Source: Pseudomonas nicosulfuronedens
Lineage (GTDB): Bacteria; Pseudomonadota; Gammaproteobacteria; Pseudomonadales; Pseudomonadaceae
Direction: 5' to 3'
DNA length: 64,000 nucleotides
Assembly (NCBI RefSeq): GCF_005877905.1
Contig: NZ_SWDV01000013.1
Span: 62,001 to 126,000, forward strand
Both the position numbers and the translations under genes were made by a program. The notes below the pieces were generated by a model. It was given only the letters and a program-made list of their open reading frames with translations. It was not told the DNA's origin and made no database searches. This document shows, piece by piece, positions 17,803-26,624 of this stretch. Numbering within the stretch: the stretch's first letter is position 1; every line of letters begins with the position of its first letter.

Positions 17803-19455
17803 ATGGACTACGACTACGTCATCGTCGGCGCGGGGTCGGCCGGCTGCGTGTTGGCCAACCGCCTGGGCGCCGATCCGGCCGTGCGCATCCTGCTGCTGGA
17901 AGCGGGCCCGGCGGATGAAAGCTGGACCATCGACATGCCCTCGGCGGTGGGCATCGTCGTCGGCGGCACGCGCTACAACTGGAGCTACAGCAGCGAGCCG
18001 GAGCCGTATCTGGATGGCCGTCGCATCGCCACGCCTCGTGGGCGCACCCTTGGTGGGTCGTCGTCGATCAACGGCATGGTCTATATCCGAGGCCATGCGC
18101 GGGATTATGACGGCTGGGCCGAACAGGGCTGCGATGGCTGGAATTACCAGTGCGTGCTGCCGTACTTCATTCGCTCTGAGAACCACGCCAACGGCGCCGA
18201 TGACTACCACGGCGCGGCGGGGCATCTGCATGTCACGCCGGGCAACATCGATACGCCGCTGTGCGCGGCTTTCGTCGCGGCCGGCGAGGAGGCCGGCTAC
18301 GGGCGCAGTAGCGATCTCAACGGCCACCGCCAGGAAGGCTTCGGCCCGGTGGACCGCACCACGCGCCAGGGGCGGCGCTGGAGCACTTCGCGTGGGTATC
18401 TGAGCGAGGCGCTGGGGCGCGGCAATGTCACCGTCGCCACGGGGGCGCTGGCGCTGCGTGTTGTCTTCGAGGGTGATCGCGCGGTGGGTGTGGAATACGA
18501 ACAGAACGGCCAGGCGCTGACCGCCCGCGCGAGCCGCGAAGTGCTGCTGACCGCCGGGGCGATCAATTCGCCGCACCTGCTGTTGCTGTCCGGCATCGGC
18601 CCGGCGGATGAGCTGCGCCAGCTGGGCATCGCGGTCAAGCACGACCTGCCCGGCGTGGGCCGGCGGCTGAACGATCATCCGGATAGCGTCGTGCAGTTCA
18701 TGTGCAAGGCACCGGTGTCGATCTATCCCTGGACCCGCGCGCCGGGCAAGTGGTGGATTGGCGCCCGCTGGTTCGTCAACCACGATGGGCTGGCGGCGAG
18801 CAACCATTTCGAGGCGGGAGCCTTCATCCGTTCGCGCGCTGGCGTCGAACACCCTGATCTGCAACTGACCTTCATGCCACTGGCGGTGCAGCCGGGCAGC
18901 GTGGCCCCGGTGCCGGACCATGCCTTCCAGGTGCACATCGACCTGATGCGTCCCACCAGCCTGGGCAGCGTGACCTTGCGCAGTGCCGAGGCACGGCAGG
19001 CGCCGCGCATTCTCTTCAATTACCTGCAGACCGAACGGGACCGCGCCGACATGCGGGCCGGCGTGAGGCTGGTGCGCGAATTGATGCGCCAACCGTCCAT
19101 GCGCGGTCTGGCGGGGCAAGAGCTGACCCCCGGCCCGCTGGCCCACAGCGATGACGAACTGGACGCCTGGGCGCGCCGGGTCACCGAGACCGGCTACCAC
19201 GCCAGTGGTACCTGCAAGATGGGGCCGGCCAACGATCCCGAGGCGGTGGTCGATCCGCAGCTACGCGTACATGGGCTGCTGGGGTTGCGGGTGGTGGATG
19301 CGTCGATCATGCCGAGTATCGTCAGCGGTAACACCAATGCGCCAACGGTGATGATCGCCGAGAAGGCCAGCGATATGATCCGGGGAATGCCTCCGCTGCC
19401 GGCGGCCAGTGTGCCGGTCTGGTTGCACCCGCAGTGGCAGTACCAACAACGCTAA
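17803..19455 (+). CDS. GMC oxidoreductase (choline dehydrogenase-like)
   Basis: This 550-residue FAD enzyme has VGAGSAGC (8-15), the GMC signature GRTLGGSSSINGMVYIRG (about 77-94), the second signature GAINSPHLLLLSGIGP and a C-terminal catalytic pair in TGYHASGTCKMG and SGNTNAPT. It oxidises a primary alcohol to an aldehyde in this family (choline, aryl or alkyl alcohol dehydrogenases). It is co-transcribed with the Rieske gene (9-base gap) and the AraC-type regulator (9-base gap). It is not a standard betA, because the usual betI/betB neighbours are absent. Confidence 0.88.
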   Translation: MDYDYVIVGAGSAGCVLANRLGADPAVRILLLEAGPADESWTIDMPSAVGIVVGGTRYNWSYSSEPEPYLDGRRIATPRGRTLGGSSSINGMVYIRGHARDYDGWAEQGCDGWNYQCVLPYFIRSENHANGADDYHGAAGHLHVTPGNIDTPLCAAFVAAGEEAGYGRSSDLNGHRQEGFGPVDRTTRQGRRWSTSRGYLSEALGRGNVTVATGALALRVVFEGDRAVGVEYEQNGQALTARASREVLLTAGAINSPHLLLLSGIGPADELRQLGIAVKHDLPGVGRRLNDHPDSVVQFMCKAPVSIYPWTRAPGKWWIGARWFVNHDGLAASNHFEAGAFIRSRAGVEHPDLQLTFMPLAVQPGSVAPVPDHAFQVHIDLMRPTSLGSVTLRSAEARQAPRILFNYLQTERDRADMRAGVRLVRELMRQPSMRGLAGQELTPGPLAHSDDELDAWARRVTETGYHASGTCKMGPANDPEAVVDPQLRVHGLLGLRVVDASIMPSIVSGNTNAPTVMIAEKASDMIRGMPPLPAASVPVWLHPQWQYQQR

Positions 19456-19464
19456 GGAGAGTCG

Positions 19465-20487
19465 ATGGCCAGTGTTGCACCGCCTTCCCGGTTTCGCCGC
19501 GAGCCCTTGCGGGTGGGGTTGCTGCTGTTGCCGTCGTTTCCCGGCCTGGGGTTGGCGGCGGTCGTGGAGCCGCTGGCCATTGCCAACTGGTTGGGCGGCG
19601 AGGCGCTGTTCGAGTGGCAGCTGCTGTCGCTCGACGGTGAACCGGTCACGGCCAGCAATGGCCTGACCAGCGTGGTGCACGAGGCCATCGACCCGGAGCG
19701 CAGCTGGGATGCCTGTTTCGTCATCGCCAGCTTCGACGTGCACAAGCATGCGCGCAATCGTCCACTGAAAAGCTGGCTGCGCCGGCAGGCGGCGTTCGGC
19801 ACCACGCTGGCGGGCATCGAGACCGGCACCGAACTGCTGGCCGCCGCCGGGGTGCTGGATGGCTTTCCGGCGGCGGTGCACTGGGACAACCTGCAGGGTT
19901 TCCAGGAGAGTTACCCGAAGGTCCAGGCCCGCGCGCAGCTCTACACCCTCGACCGTCAGCGCCTGACCTGCGCCGGGGCCAGCGCCATCCTCGACCTGAT
20001 GCTGGGCTGGATCGCCCAGCGGGTGGACGCTGACCTGTCGCGGGAGATCGCCATGCATCTCTTGCTGGGCGAAACCCGCGAGCCTGGCGCGCACCAGTTG
20101 CAGGGCCGGCAGAGCGATGCCCACGCCCACGGTGGCAAGGTACGCCGCGCCATCGCGCTGATGGAGCAGGCGCTGGAGGAACCGTTGGAGTGCGATGCCA
20201 TTGCCGAACGGGTCGGCCTCTCGCGCCGTCAGCTGGAACGACAGTTCAAGCAGCACACGGGATTGTCGCCGCTCAAGTACTACATCGTCCTGCGCCTGGG
20301 GCGTGCGCACAGCCTGCTGCAACAGACACGCCTGAGCGTGGCGCAGGTGGCGGCCAGCTCCGGCTTCGGTTCGCTGGAGCATTTCTCCCGCGCCTACCGC
20401 GCCCATTTCGGCTGCCCGCCCAGCGCGGACCGCACCCAGACCTATACCGCACCGGTGATGCGCCAGCCGCTGGGGCGCGATAGCTGA
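19465..20487 (+). CDS. GlxA-family AraC-type transcriptional regulator
   Basis: This 340-residue regulator has an N-terminal DJ-1/PfpI-like amidase fold (about residues 14-190) and two C-terminal AraC helix-turn-helices (about 235-325, with ERVGLSRRQLERQFKQHTG and VAQVAASSGFGSLEHFSRAYR). This is the layout of GbdR, CdhR, ArgR and SouR, Pseudomonas activators for glycine betaine, carnitine, arginine and sarcosine use. AAGGAGAG precedes the ATG. Being the third gene of the Rieske-GMC operon, it probably senses the substrate of that pathway or a product of it. Confidence 0.88.
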   Translation: MASVAPPSRFRREPLRVGLLLLPSFPGLGLAAVVEPLAIANWLGGEALFEWQLLSLDGEPVTASNGLTSVVHEAIDPERSWDACFVIASFDVHKHARNRPLKSWLRRQAAFGTTLAGIETGTELLAAAGVLDGFPAAVHWDNLQGFQESYPKVQARAQLYTLDRQRLTCAGASAILDLMLGWIAQRVDADLSREIAMHLLLGETREPGAHQLQGRQSDAHAHGGKVRRAIALMEQALEEPLECDAIAERVGLSRRQLERQFKQHTGLSPLKYYIVLRLGRAHSLLQQTRLSVAQVAASSGFGSLEHFSRAYRAHFGCPPSADRTQTYTAPVMRQPLGRDS

Positions 20488-20504
20488 CGGCGTAAAGGCT
20501 TTTC

Positions 20505-20576
20505 GTAGGAGCGGACTCTGTCCGCGATGGTGTCTGGTGCGAAGCGGGGGCGATCGCGGACGGAGTCCGCTCCCAC
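20505..20576. repeat. REP-type inverted pair (family B)
   Basis: Copies at 20505-20527 and 20554-20576 have the core AGCGGACTCTGTCCGCGA and face each other. Single family-B copies occur at 52528-52550 and 52752-52774. This is the first of three different REP families packed into the 331-base gap 20488-20818. Confidence 0.85.
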
Positions 20577-20607
20577 GCATGTCTGCAACTTGGGGCGTCA
20601 GCACCTC

Positions 20608-20679
20608 GTAGGGCGAATAACCCGGAGCGGGTTATCCGCCATTCACGGCGGATAACGCCTGTGGCGTTATGCGCCCTAC
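20608..20679. repeat. REP-type inverted pair (family C)
   Basis: Arms 20608-20640 and 20647-20679 begin with GTAGGGCGAATAAC and end with GTTATGCGCCCTAC. Each arm has its own inner hairpin. The related pair at 59768-59844 is the second copy of this family in the window. Confidence 0.85.
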
Positions 20680-20732
20680 GTTCTAGCGACTCTCGTAGGG
20701 CGCGATAGCCAGCACTGCGCGGTCGCCCTTTT

Positions 20733-20809
20733 GTAGGAGCGAGCTTGCTCGCGAACCGCCGGATGCACCGAACTGCCGTCGAGTGGTTCGCGAGCAAGCT
20801 CGCTCCTAC
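20733..20809. repeat. REP-type inverted pair (family A)
   Basis: Copies at 20733-20755 and 20787-20809 are identical in sequence to the pair at 7680-7753. The pair sits just past the 3' end of the class II aldolase gene. Confidence 0.85.
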
Positions 20810-20818
20810 AGAGGCCTG

Positions 20819-21586
20819 TCAACCCGCGAAGTTGGGCTCGCTCTCCAGCAGCATCTCCCGCAGTGCCGAGAAATGCCGCTCGGCGAAGCCCGGATAATCC
20901 AGCCATTGCTGCATGGTCTTGCGCGCCACCTCGTCGCTGGCGATGCGCAGTGGGCGGCCGCTGGCCAGGGCGCTGAGGTAGACCTCGCAGGCCCGCTCGA
21001 AGTAGTAGAGGTCATCGAAGGCTTGGGCCACGCTGGGTGCCGCGACCAGCAAGCCGTGGTTGCCCATCAGCAGGATCGGCTTGTCGCCCAGCAGGCGGCT
21101 GACACGCTCGGCCTCGTCGCCCAGGCCCATGCCGTCGAAGCCTTCGTCGATGGCCACTCGCTCGAAGAAGCGCATGCTGTTCTGCTCGATGGGTGGCAGG
21201 CGTGAGTCGGCCAGGCACGCGAGGACGGTGGCGTACTTCGAGTGCACATGCAGGATGCAGCGTGCCTGCGGGTTGTTGCGGTGCAGCGCGCCGTGCAGCG
21301 CCCAGGCGGTGATGTCCGGTGCGTCGGGGCGATTGAGCGCCTCGGGGTCGTCGGTGTGCAGGCGCAGCAGGTCGCTGGCGCGCATCTGCGAGAAGTGCCG
21401 GCCGTAGGGGTTGATGAGGAAGTCCCGGCCATCGGCCGACAGCGCCAGGCTGAAGTGGTTGGCGATGGCTTCGTGCAGGTTCAGGCGCGCAGCCCAGCGG
21501 AAGGCGCAGGCGAGGTCAATACGACCCTGGCGTTCCAGGCCAGTGTCGAGTCCGTTGTCGAGTGTACGGCTGGCGAGCGTTGGCAT
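20819..21586 (-). CDS. Class II aldolase/adducin family protein
   Basis: This 255-residue protein has the zinc-binding histidines of class II aldolases in ILHVHSKYATV and, later, LLMGNHGLLV. The length fits single-domain members such as fuculose-phosphate aldolase or decarboxylase-like relatives. An ATG at 21586 with GGAG about 7 bases upstream gives the start. The open frame continues only as a shadow of the YhiN-type gene. The substrate is not predictable; many Pseudomonas members act on unphosphorylated compounds or are unassigned. It lies alone, 131 bases after the flavoprotein gene on the same strand. Confidence 0.85.
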   Translation of the reverse strand: MPTLASRTLDNGLDTGLERQGRIDLACAFRWAARLNLHEAIANHFSLALSADGRDFLINPYGRHFSQMRASDLLRLHTDDPEALNRPDAPDITAWALHGALHRNNPQARCILHVHSKYATVLACLADSRLPPIEQNSMRFFERVAIDEGFDGMGLGDEAERVSRLLGDKPILLMGNHGLLVAAPSVAQAFDDLYYFERACEVYLSALASGRPLRIASDEVARKTMQQWLDYPGFAERHFSALREMLLESEPNFAG

Positions 21587-21717
21587 GGCGGCTCCGGGTT
21601 CGATACCCGCGCCGGACTGGCCGGGTCTGGTGTCCCAGTCTAGGGCTCTGCCGCCGTCACACTTGATGTGGAACGACCGGGCCTGCCGCTCGCCCGGTCG
21701 ACGATTGCATCGATGCC

Positions 21718-22905
21718 CTAGACGAACTGCGCCGCCGCGTAGCCCGAAGCCCAGGCCCACTGGAAGTTGAAGCCGCCCAGGTGGCCGGTGACGTCCAGCA
21801 CTTCGCCGACGAAATAGAGGCCAGGGGATTTCAGCGATTCCAGGGTCTTGGACGACACCTCGCGGGAATCGACGCCGCCCAGGGTGACTTCCGCCGTGCG
21901 GTAGCCTTCGGTGCCGGCCGGCACCAGCTGCCAGTCGCCCAGGCGCTCGGCGATCGCCTTCAGCTCGCCCGGTGTGTACTGCTTCATGGGCTTGGAGACG
22001 AACCACTGCTCGGCCAGCAGGCCGGCCATCTTCTTGGTGAACAGCTCGCCCAGCAGCGTCTTCAGCTCGCTGTTTGGGCGCTCGCGCTGCTGCTCGACGA
22101 GCCAGACGGGCAGGTCGACACGTGGCAGCAGGTCGATGCTGATGGTGTCGCCCGGCTGCCAGTACGAGGAAATCTGCAGGATCGCCGGGCCGCTGAGGCC
22201 GCGGTGGGTGAACAGGATGTTCTCGACGAAGCTCTGGCCGTTGCAGCTGACCCGGCAGTCCTCCACCGAGGTGCCCGACAGTTCGGTACAGAGCGCCTTG
22301 AGCTGCGGGTCGGTGATCGTGAAGGGCACCAGGCCGGCGCGGGTCGGCAGCACGCTGTGGCCGAACTGGCGGGCGATCAGGTAGCCGAAGCCGGTGGCGC
22401 CCAGGGTCGGGATGGACAGGCCGCCAGTGGCGATCACCAGCGACTCGCAGCGCGCCGGGCCGAGGCTGGTCTGCAACTGGTAGCCGCCTTCGTCGAGGCG
22501 GGCGATCTCGCTTACCGAGGTATCCAGGCGCAGGTCGACGCCGGCCTGTTCGCACTCGTCCAGCAGCAGGCCGAGGATGTCGCTGGACTTGTTATCGCAG
22601 AACAGCTGGCCGAGCTTCTTCTCGTGGTAGGGCACACCGTGCTTGGCCACCAGGGCGATGAAGTCCCACTGGGTGAAGCGCGCCAGCGCGGACTTGCAGA
22701 AGTGCGGGTTGTGCGACAGGAAGTTGACCGGCTCGCAGTACATATTGGTGAAGTTGCAGCGCCCGCCACCGGACATGAGGATCTTCTTGCCGGCCTTGTT
22801 GGCGTGGTCGATCAGCAGGACCTGGCGACCGCGCGCGGCGGCGCTCATGGCGCACATCAGTCCCGCGGCGCCGGCGCCGATGATGATGACCTGGGATGTG
22901 AGCAC
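21718..22905 (-). CDS. HI0933/YhiN-family NAD(P)/FAD-dependent oxidoreductase
   Basis: This 395-residue flavoprotein has IIIGAGAAGLM at the N-terminus and the family hallmark KILMSGGGRCNFTN (about residues 40-53). The C-terminal YFVGEVLDVTGHLGGFNFQWAWASGYAAA is also characteristic. The GTG at 22905 is preferred because AAGGA lies 7 bases before it and the product then begins just before the FAD strand; a longer frame reaches 22965. Enzymes of this family are called aminoacetone oxidase-like in places, but the physiological reaction is not established. Confidence 0.86.
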   Translation of the reverse strand: MLTSQVIIIGAGAAGLMCAMSAAARGRQVLLIDHANKAGKKILMSGGGRCNFTNMYCEPVNFLSHNPHFCKSALARFTQWDFIALVAKHGVPYHEKKLGQLFCDNKSSDILGLLLDECEQAGVDLRLDTSVSEIARLDEGGYQLQTSLGPARCESLVIATGGLSIPTLGATGFGYLIARQFGHSVLPTRAGLVPFTITDPQLKALCTELSGTSVEDCRVSCNGQSFVENILFTHRGLSGPAILQISSYWQPGDTISIDLLPRVDLPVWLVEQQRERPNSELKTLLGELFTKKMAGLLAEQWFVSKPMKQYTPGELKAIAERLGDWQLVPAGTEGYRTAEVTLGGVDSREVSSKTLESLKSPGLYFVGEVLDVTGHLGGFNFQWAWASGYAAAQFV

Positions 22906-23124
22906 GGTGGATTCCTTCTGTACGGGGTAGCGGGCGCTTGAGGCGGCGCATCTTACCCGAAGCATGGGGCCGCAGGCTGCCTGTGCTCGACCGCGCGTCG
23001 ATTGCGCAGCTGCCGTGAGAGCAGGCTTCCCGACCGGCGCCGGGCATATCGGGATATCCCCGGGGCGCTTTTGTCCGGATAATGCCGGCCCGTTCGCTTT
23101 CTACTTTTTCACGGTAATGCCCGC

Positions 23125-25323
23125 ATGGAAATCAAGGTCAATTTTCTCGACAACCTCCGACTCGAAGCCAAGTTCGATGACTTCACGGTGATTGCCGACC
23201 AGCCCATTCGCTACAAGGGCGATGGCTCGGCTCCCGGTCCGTTCGACTATTTCCTGGCTTCCTCGGCGCTGTGCGCGGCTTACTTCGTCAAGCTCTACTG
23301 CCAGACCCGTGACATCCCCACGGACAATATCCGCCTGTCGCAGAACAACATCGTCGACCCGGAAAACCGCTACAAGCAGATCTTCAAGATCCAGGTAGAG
23401 CTGCCGGCGGACATCTCCGAGAAGGACCGCCAGGGCATCCTGCGCTCCATCGACCGCTGCACGGTGAAGAAGGTGGTGCAGACCGGCCCTGACTTCGTCA
23501 TCGAGGAAGTGGAGAACCTCGACGCCGACGCCCAGGCGCTGCTGATGCCGAGCACCGCCGCCGGCGCCAGCACCTACATCCAGGGCAAGGACCTGCCGCT
23601 GGAACAGACCATCGCCAACATGTCGGAGATCCTCGCCGGCCTGGGGATGAAGATCGAGATCGCCTCCTGGCGCAACATCGTGCCCAACGTCTGGTCGCTG
23701 CACATCCGCGACGCGCAGTCGCCGATGTGCTTCACCAACGGCAAGGGCGCCACCAAGGAAAGCGCGCTGGCCTCGGCGCTGGGCGAGTTCATCGAGCGAC
23801 TGAACTGCAACTTCTTCTACAACGACCAGTTCTGGGGCGAGGAGATCGCCAACGCGCCGTTCGTGCATTACCCCGACGAGCGCTGGTTCAAGCCGGGCGC
23901 GAAGGATGCGCTGCCGGAGGAAATCCTCGACGAGCATTGCCTGGAGATCTACAACCCGGACGGCGAGCTGCGTGGCTCGCACCTCTATGACACTAACTCG
24001 GGCAATACCGAGCGCGGCATCTGCTCGCTGCCGTTCGTGCGCCAGTCTGACGGCGAGACGGTTTACTTCCCGTCCAACCTGATCGAGAACCTCTACCTCT
24101 CCAACGGCATGAGCGCCGGCAACACCCTGGCCGAGGCGCAGGTGCAGTGTCTGTCGGAAATCTTCGAACGCGCGGTGAAGCGTGAAATCCTCGAGGGCGA
24201 ACTGGCGCTGCCGGACGTGCCGCAGGAAGTTCTGGCCAAGTACCCGGGCATCGTCGCCGGCATCAAGGGCCTGGAGGAGCAGGGTTTCCCGGTGCTGGTC
24301 AAGGATGCGTCCCTGGGCGGCGAGTTCCCGGTGATGTGCGTGACCCTGATGAACCCGCGCACCGGCGGCGTGTTCGCCTCCTTCGGCGCCCACCCCAGCC
24401 TGGAAGTGGCGCTGGAGCGCAGCCTCACGGAACTGCTCCAGGGCCGCAGCTTCGAAGGCCTCAACGATCTGCCCAAGCCGACCTTCGAAAGCCAGGCGGT
24501 GACCGAGCCGAACAACTTCGTCGAGCACTTCATCGACTCCAGCGGCGTGGTGTCGTGGCGCTTCTTCAGCGCCAAGGCCGACTTCGAGTTCGTCGAGTGG
24601 GACTTCTCCGGGCACGGCGACGACTCCAACGTGCAGGAAGCACAGACCCTGTTCGGCATCCTCGAAGAGCAGGGCAGGGAGGTCTACATGGCCGTGTATG
24701 AGCACCTGGGCGCCACCGCCTGCCGCATCCTGGTGCCGGGCTACTCGGAAATCTACCCGGTGGAAGACCTCATCTGGGACAACACCAACAAGGCGCTGGC
24801 GTTCCGCGCGGACATCCTCAACCTGCACAGCCTCAACATCGTTCGTCTCAAGTCGCTGCTCAAGCGCCTGGAGAGCTGTGAGGTCGACGACTACACCGAC
24901 ATCACCACGCTGATCGGCATCGAGTTCGACGACAACACGGTCTGGGGCCAGCTGACCATTCTCGAGCTCAAGCTGCTGATCAACCTGGCCGTGAAGCGTT
25001 TCGAGAATGCCAAGGAACTGGTGGAGATGTTCCTCCAGTACAACGACAACACCGTCGAACGCGGGCTGTTCTACCAGGCGCTCAATGCGGCGCTGGAAGT
25101 GCACCTGGACGAAGAGCTGGAGATCGCCGACTTCGAGGCCAATTTCCGTCGCATGTTCGGCAACGAGCGCATGGACGCAGTACTCGGCTCGCTGGACGGC
25201 AGCGTGCGCTTCTACGGCCTGACGCCCACCAGCACCAAGCTGGAAGGCCTCGACAAGCACCTGCGCCTGATCGAGAGCTACAAGAAGCTGCACCAGGCAC
25301 GGGCCAGGGCAGTAGCGCGCTGA
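23125..25323 (+). CDS. ycaO: OsmC-domain/YcaO-domain fusion protein
   Basis: This 732-residue protein joins an N-terminal OsmC-like domain (about residues 1-140) to a YcaO ATP-dependent cyclodehydratase-type domain (about 150-560) and a helical C-terminal tail. The YcaO part shows GATKESALASALGEFIERLNC and EAQVQCLSEIFERAVKREIL, segments that carry the ATP/Mg-binding glutamates. The OsmC part lacks the usual reactive cysteine pair pattern, although cysteines occur at SSALCAAYF and LYCQTRD. E. coli YcaO aids RimO methylthiolation of ribosomal S12. No peptide precursor gene is adjacent, so this is more likely the housekeeping type than an azoline biosynthesis enzyme. Confidence 0.88.
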   Translation: MEIKVNFLDNLRLEAKFDDFTVIADQPIRYKGDGSAPGPFDYFLASSALCAAYFVKLYCQTRDIPTDNIRLSQNNIVDPENRYKQIFKIQVELPADISEKDRQGILRSIDRCTVKKVVQTGPDFVIEEVENLDADAQALLMPSTAAGASTYIQGKDLPLEQTIANMSEILAGLGMKIEIASWRNIVPNVWSLHIRDAQSPMCFTNGKGATKESALASALGEFIERLNCNFFYNDQFWGEEIANAPFVHYPDERWFKPGAKDALPEEILDEHCLEIYNPDGELRGSHLYDTNSGNTERGICSLPFVRQSDGETVYFPSNLIENLYLSNGMSAGNTLAEAQVQCLSEIFERAVKREILEGELALPDVPQEVLAKYPGIVAGIKGLEEQGFPVLVKDASLGGEFPVMCVTLMNPRTGGVFASFGAHPSLEVALERSLTELLQGRSFEGLNDLPKPTFESQAVTEPNNFVEHFIDSSGVVSWRFFSAKADFEFVEWDFSGHGDDSNVQEAQTLFGILEEQGREVYMAVYEHLGATACRILVPGYSEIYPVEDLIWDNTNKALAFRADILNLHSLNIVRLKSLLKRLESCEVDDYTDITTLIGIEFDDNTVWGQLTILELKLLINLAVKRFENAKELVEMFLQYNDNTVERGLFYQALNAALEVHLDEELEIADFEANFRRMFGNERMDAVLGSLDGSVRFYGLTPTSTKLEGLDKHLRLIESYKKLHQARARAVAR

Positions 25324-25384
25324 TCCGACAGCGCATGCCGCTCGTTCCAGCGCCCACTGCCGGGGATAGGGGCGAGCGGTGTTC

Positions 25385-25466
25385 GTAGGATGGCGTGGAG
25401 CGAAGCGATACCCATCGATTCCGATGCGCGAACAGCATGGGTATCGCTTCGCTCCACCCATCCTAC
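25385..25466. repeat. Inverted repeat pair (family D)
   Basis: Arms 25385-25415 and 25437-25466 share the words GTAGGATGG, GTGGAGCGAAGCGATACCCAT and their complements. A second pair of the same family, with GCGCAGCG instead of GCGAAGCG, is at 62218-62298. Both copies begin with GTAGG and end with CCTAC, like the other REP families here. Confidence 0.85.
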
Positions 25467-25477
25467 GGGCTGTATGC

Positions 25478-25504
25478 AAGGGGCACCTTCGGGTGCCTTT
25501 TTCG
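25478..25504 (+). terminator. Rho-independent terminator after the OsmC-YcaO gene
   Basis: GGGCACC-TTC-GGGTGCC forms a strong stem with a T5 run directly after it. It lies 160 bases beyond the OsmC-YcaO stop, on the far side of the family-D repeat. The rest of the 25324-25658 gap holds the start region of the VOC operon. Confidence 0.85.
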
Positions 25505-25658
25505 TTTGCAGGGATTCTTGGCCACGGACTCGGCATGCCGCTCGACCGGTCGTCCGGTGAGGCGCGAAAGTCCGCCTAGACTTGTCGATTCCGTCGTCGC
25601 CCAGGCGACCAAGCTGCATGCCGGTCAAGCCGACCGCGCGAGAATCAGGAGATTCACC

Positions 25659-26159
25659 ATGTCCAGCCTGCAACGCGTCACCCCCTGCCTGTGGTTCGAC
25701 GGCAAGGCCGAGGAAGCGGCCGAGTTCTATACCGGGATATTCCCCAACTCGCGGATCGTCCAGACCGCCTATTACCCCGAGGCCGAGAAGGATCGCCATG
25801 GCGGGGTACCCGGCTCGGTGCTGACGGTGGAGTTCGAACTCGATGGCCAGACCTTCATCGCCCTGAACGGCGGCCCGGCCTTCAACTTCACCGAGGCGCT
25901 GTCGCTGCAGGTGATGTGCGACAGCCAGAAGGAGATCGACCACTTCTGGGACAAGCTTGGCGCTGGCGGGCCGGTGGAAGCGCAAATCTGCGGCTGGCTG
26001 AAGGATCGCTACGGAGTGTCCTGGCAGATCTGCCCGCGCCATGTCGGCGATATGGTCGCCGACCCGGACAAGGCCAAGGCCAGCCGCACGCTGCAGGCGG
26101 TAATGGGCATGAAGAAGCTGGACATGGCCGCCATCGAGCGCGCCCACGCCGGCAACTGA
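25659..26159 (+). CDS. VOC family protein (PhnB/3-demethylubiquinone methyltransferase-like fold)
   Basis: This 166-residue glyoxalase-fold protein starts with VTPCLWFDGKAEEAAEFYTGIFPNS, the PhnB-type signature (Pfam 3-dmu-9_3-mt). AGGAG lies 7 bases before the ATG at 25659. The family is widespread and largely without proven function despite the old methyltransferase name. It is followed after 18 bases by a second VOC gene and then a LysE-type exporter, likely one operon. Longer frames reading in from 25395 run through the repeat and terminator and are not believed. Confidence 0.85.
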   Translation: MSSLQRVTPCLWFDGKAEEAAEFYTGIFPNSRIVQTAYYPEAEKDRHGGVPGSVLTVEFELDGQTFIALNGGPAFNFTEALSLQVMCDSQKEIDHFWDKLGAGGPVEAQICGWLKDRYGVSWQICPRHVGDMVADPDKAKASRTLQAVMGMKKLDMAAIERAHAGN

Positions 26160-26177
26160 GCAAGCAGGGCGCGAGGC

Positions 26178-26567
26178 ATGTTCAGCCATATCACCGTCGG
26201 CACCAACGACCTGCCATGCGCCATCGAGTTCTACGGCAAGGTACTGGGCGCGCTGGGGATCGTCCTCAAGGCGCATCGCCATCAGCCGGAGCGGGCAATC
26301 TTCGCCCACCCGGACAGCGACGTAGTGTTCTGCGTCTACGAGCCCATCGACGGTGCGCCGGCCAGCGTCGGCAACGGTAGCCTGATCGCCTTCGAGGCGC
26401 GCACGCGGCATCAGGTCGACTGTTTCCATGCTCGCGCCGTGCAACTGGGCGGGGTGGACGAGGGCGCGCCCGGCCTGCGCCTGAACTACTCGCCGACCTA
26501 TTACGGTGCCTACGTGCGCGACCTGGATGGCAACAAGCTGTGCTGCGTCTGTCATCTGGAAGAGTGA
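26178..26567 (+). CDS. VOC family protein
   Basis: This 129-residue single-module vicinal-oxygen-chelate protein begins FSHITVGTNDLPCAIEFYGKVLGALG and ends with YVRDLDGNKLCCVCH. The metal-ligand positions H4 and a C-terminal glutamate region are compatible with the glyoxalase/dioxygenase/resistance fold, but the usual final Glu is replaced by the cysteine-rich KLCCVCHLEE tail. It lies 18 bases after the PhnB-like gene. It may be a thiol-transfer, lyase or binding protein; no specific reaction can be assigned. Confidence 0.85.
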   Translation: MFSHITVGTNDLPCAIEFYGKVLGALGIVLKAHRHQPERAIFAHPDSDVVFCVYEPIDGAPASVGNGSLIAFEARTRHQVDCFHARAVQLGGVDEGAPGLRLNYSPTYYGAYVRDLDGNKLCCVCHLEE

Positions 26568-26624
26568 GGTGCGTGCGAGGGCGCTAGAATGCGCTCTCGC
26601 TATTTATTCAGACGAGGCCTCCCC

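Noticed and set aside
22512..23047. Reverse-strand frames overlapping the YhiN-type gene start
   Set aside because: Shadow frames without ribosome binding site; the GTG at 22905 fits the family.
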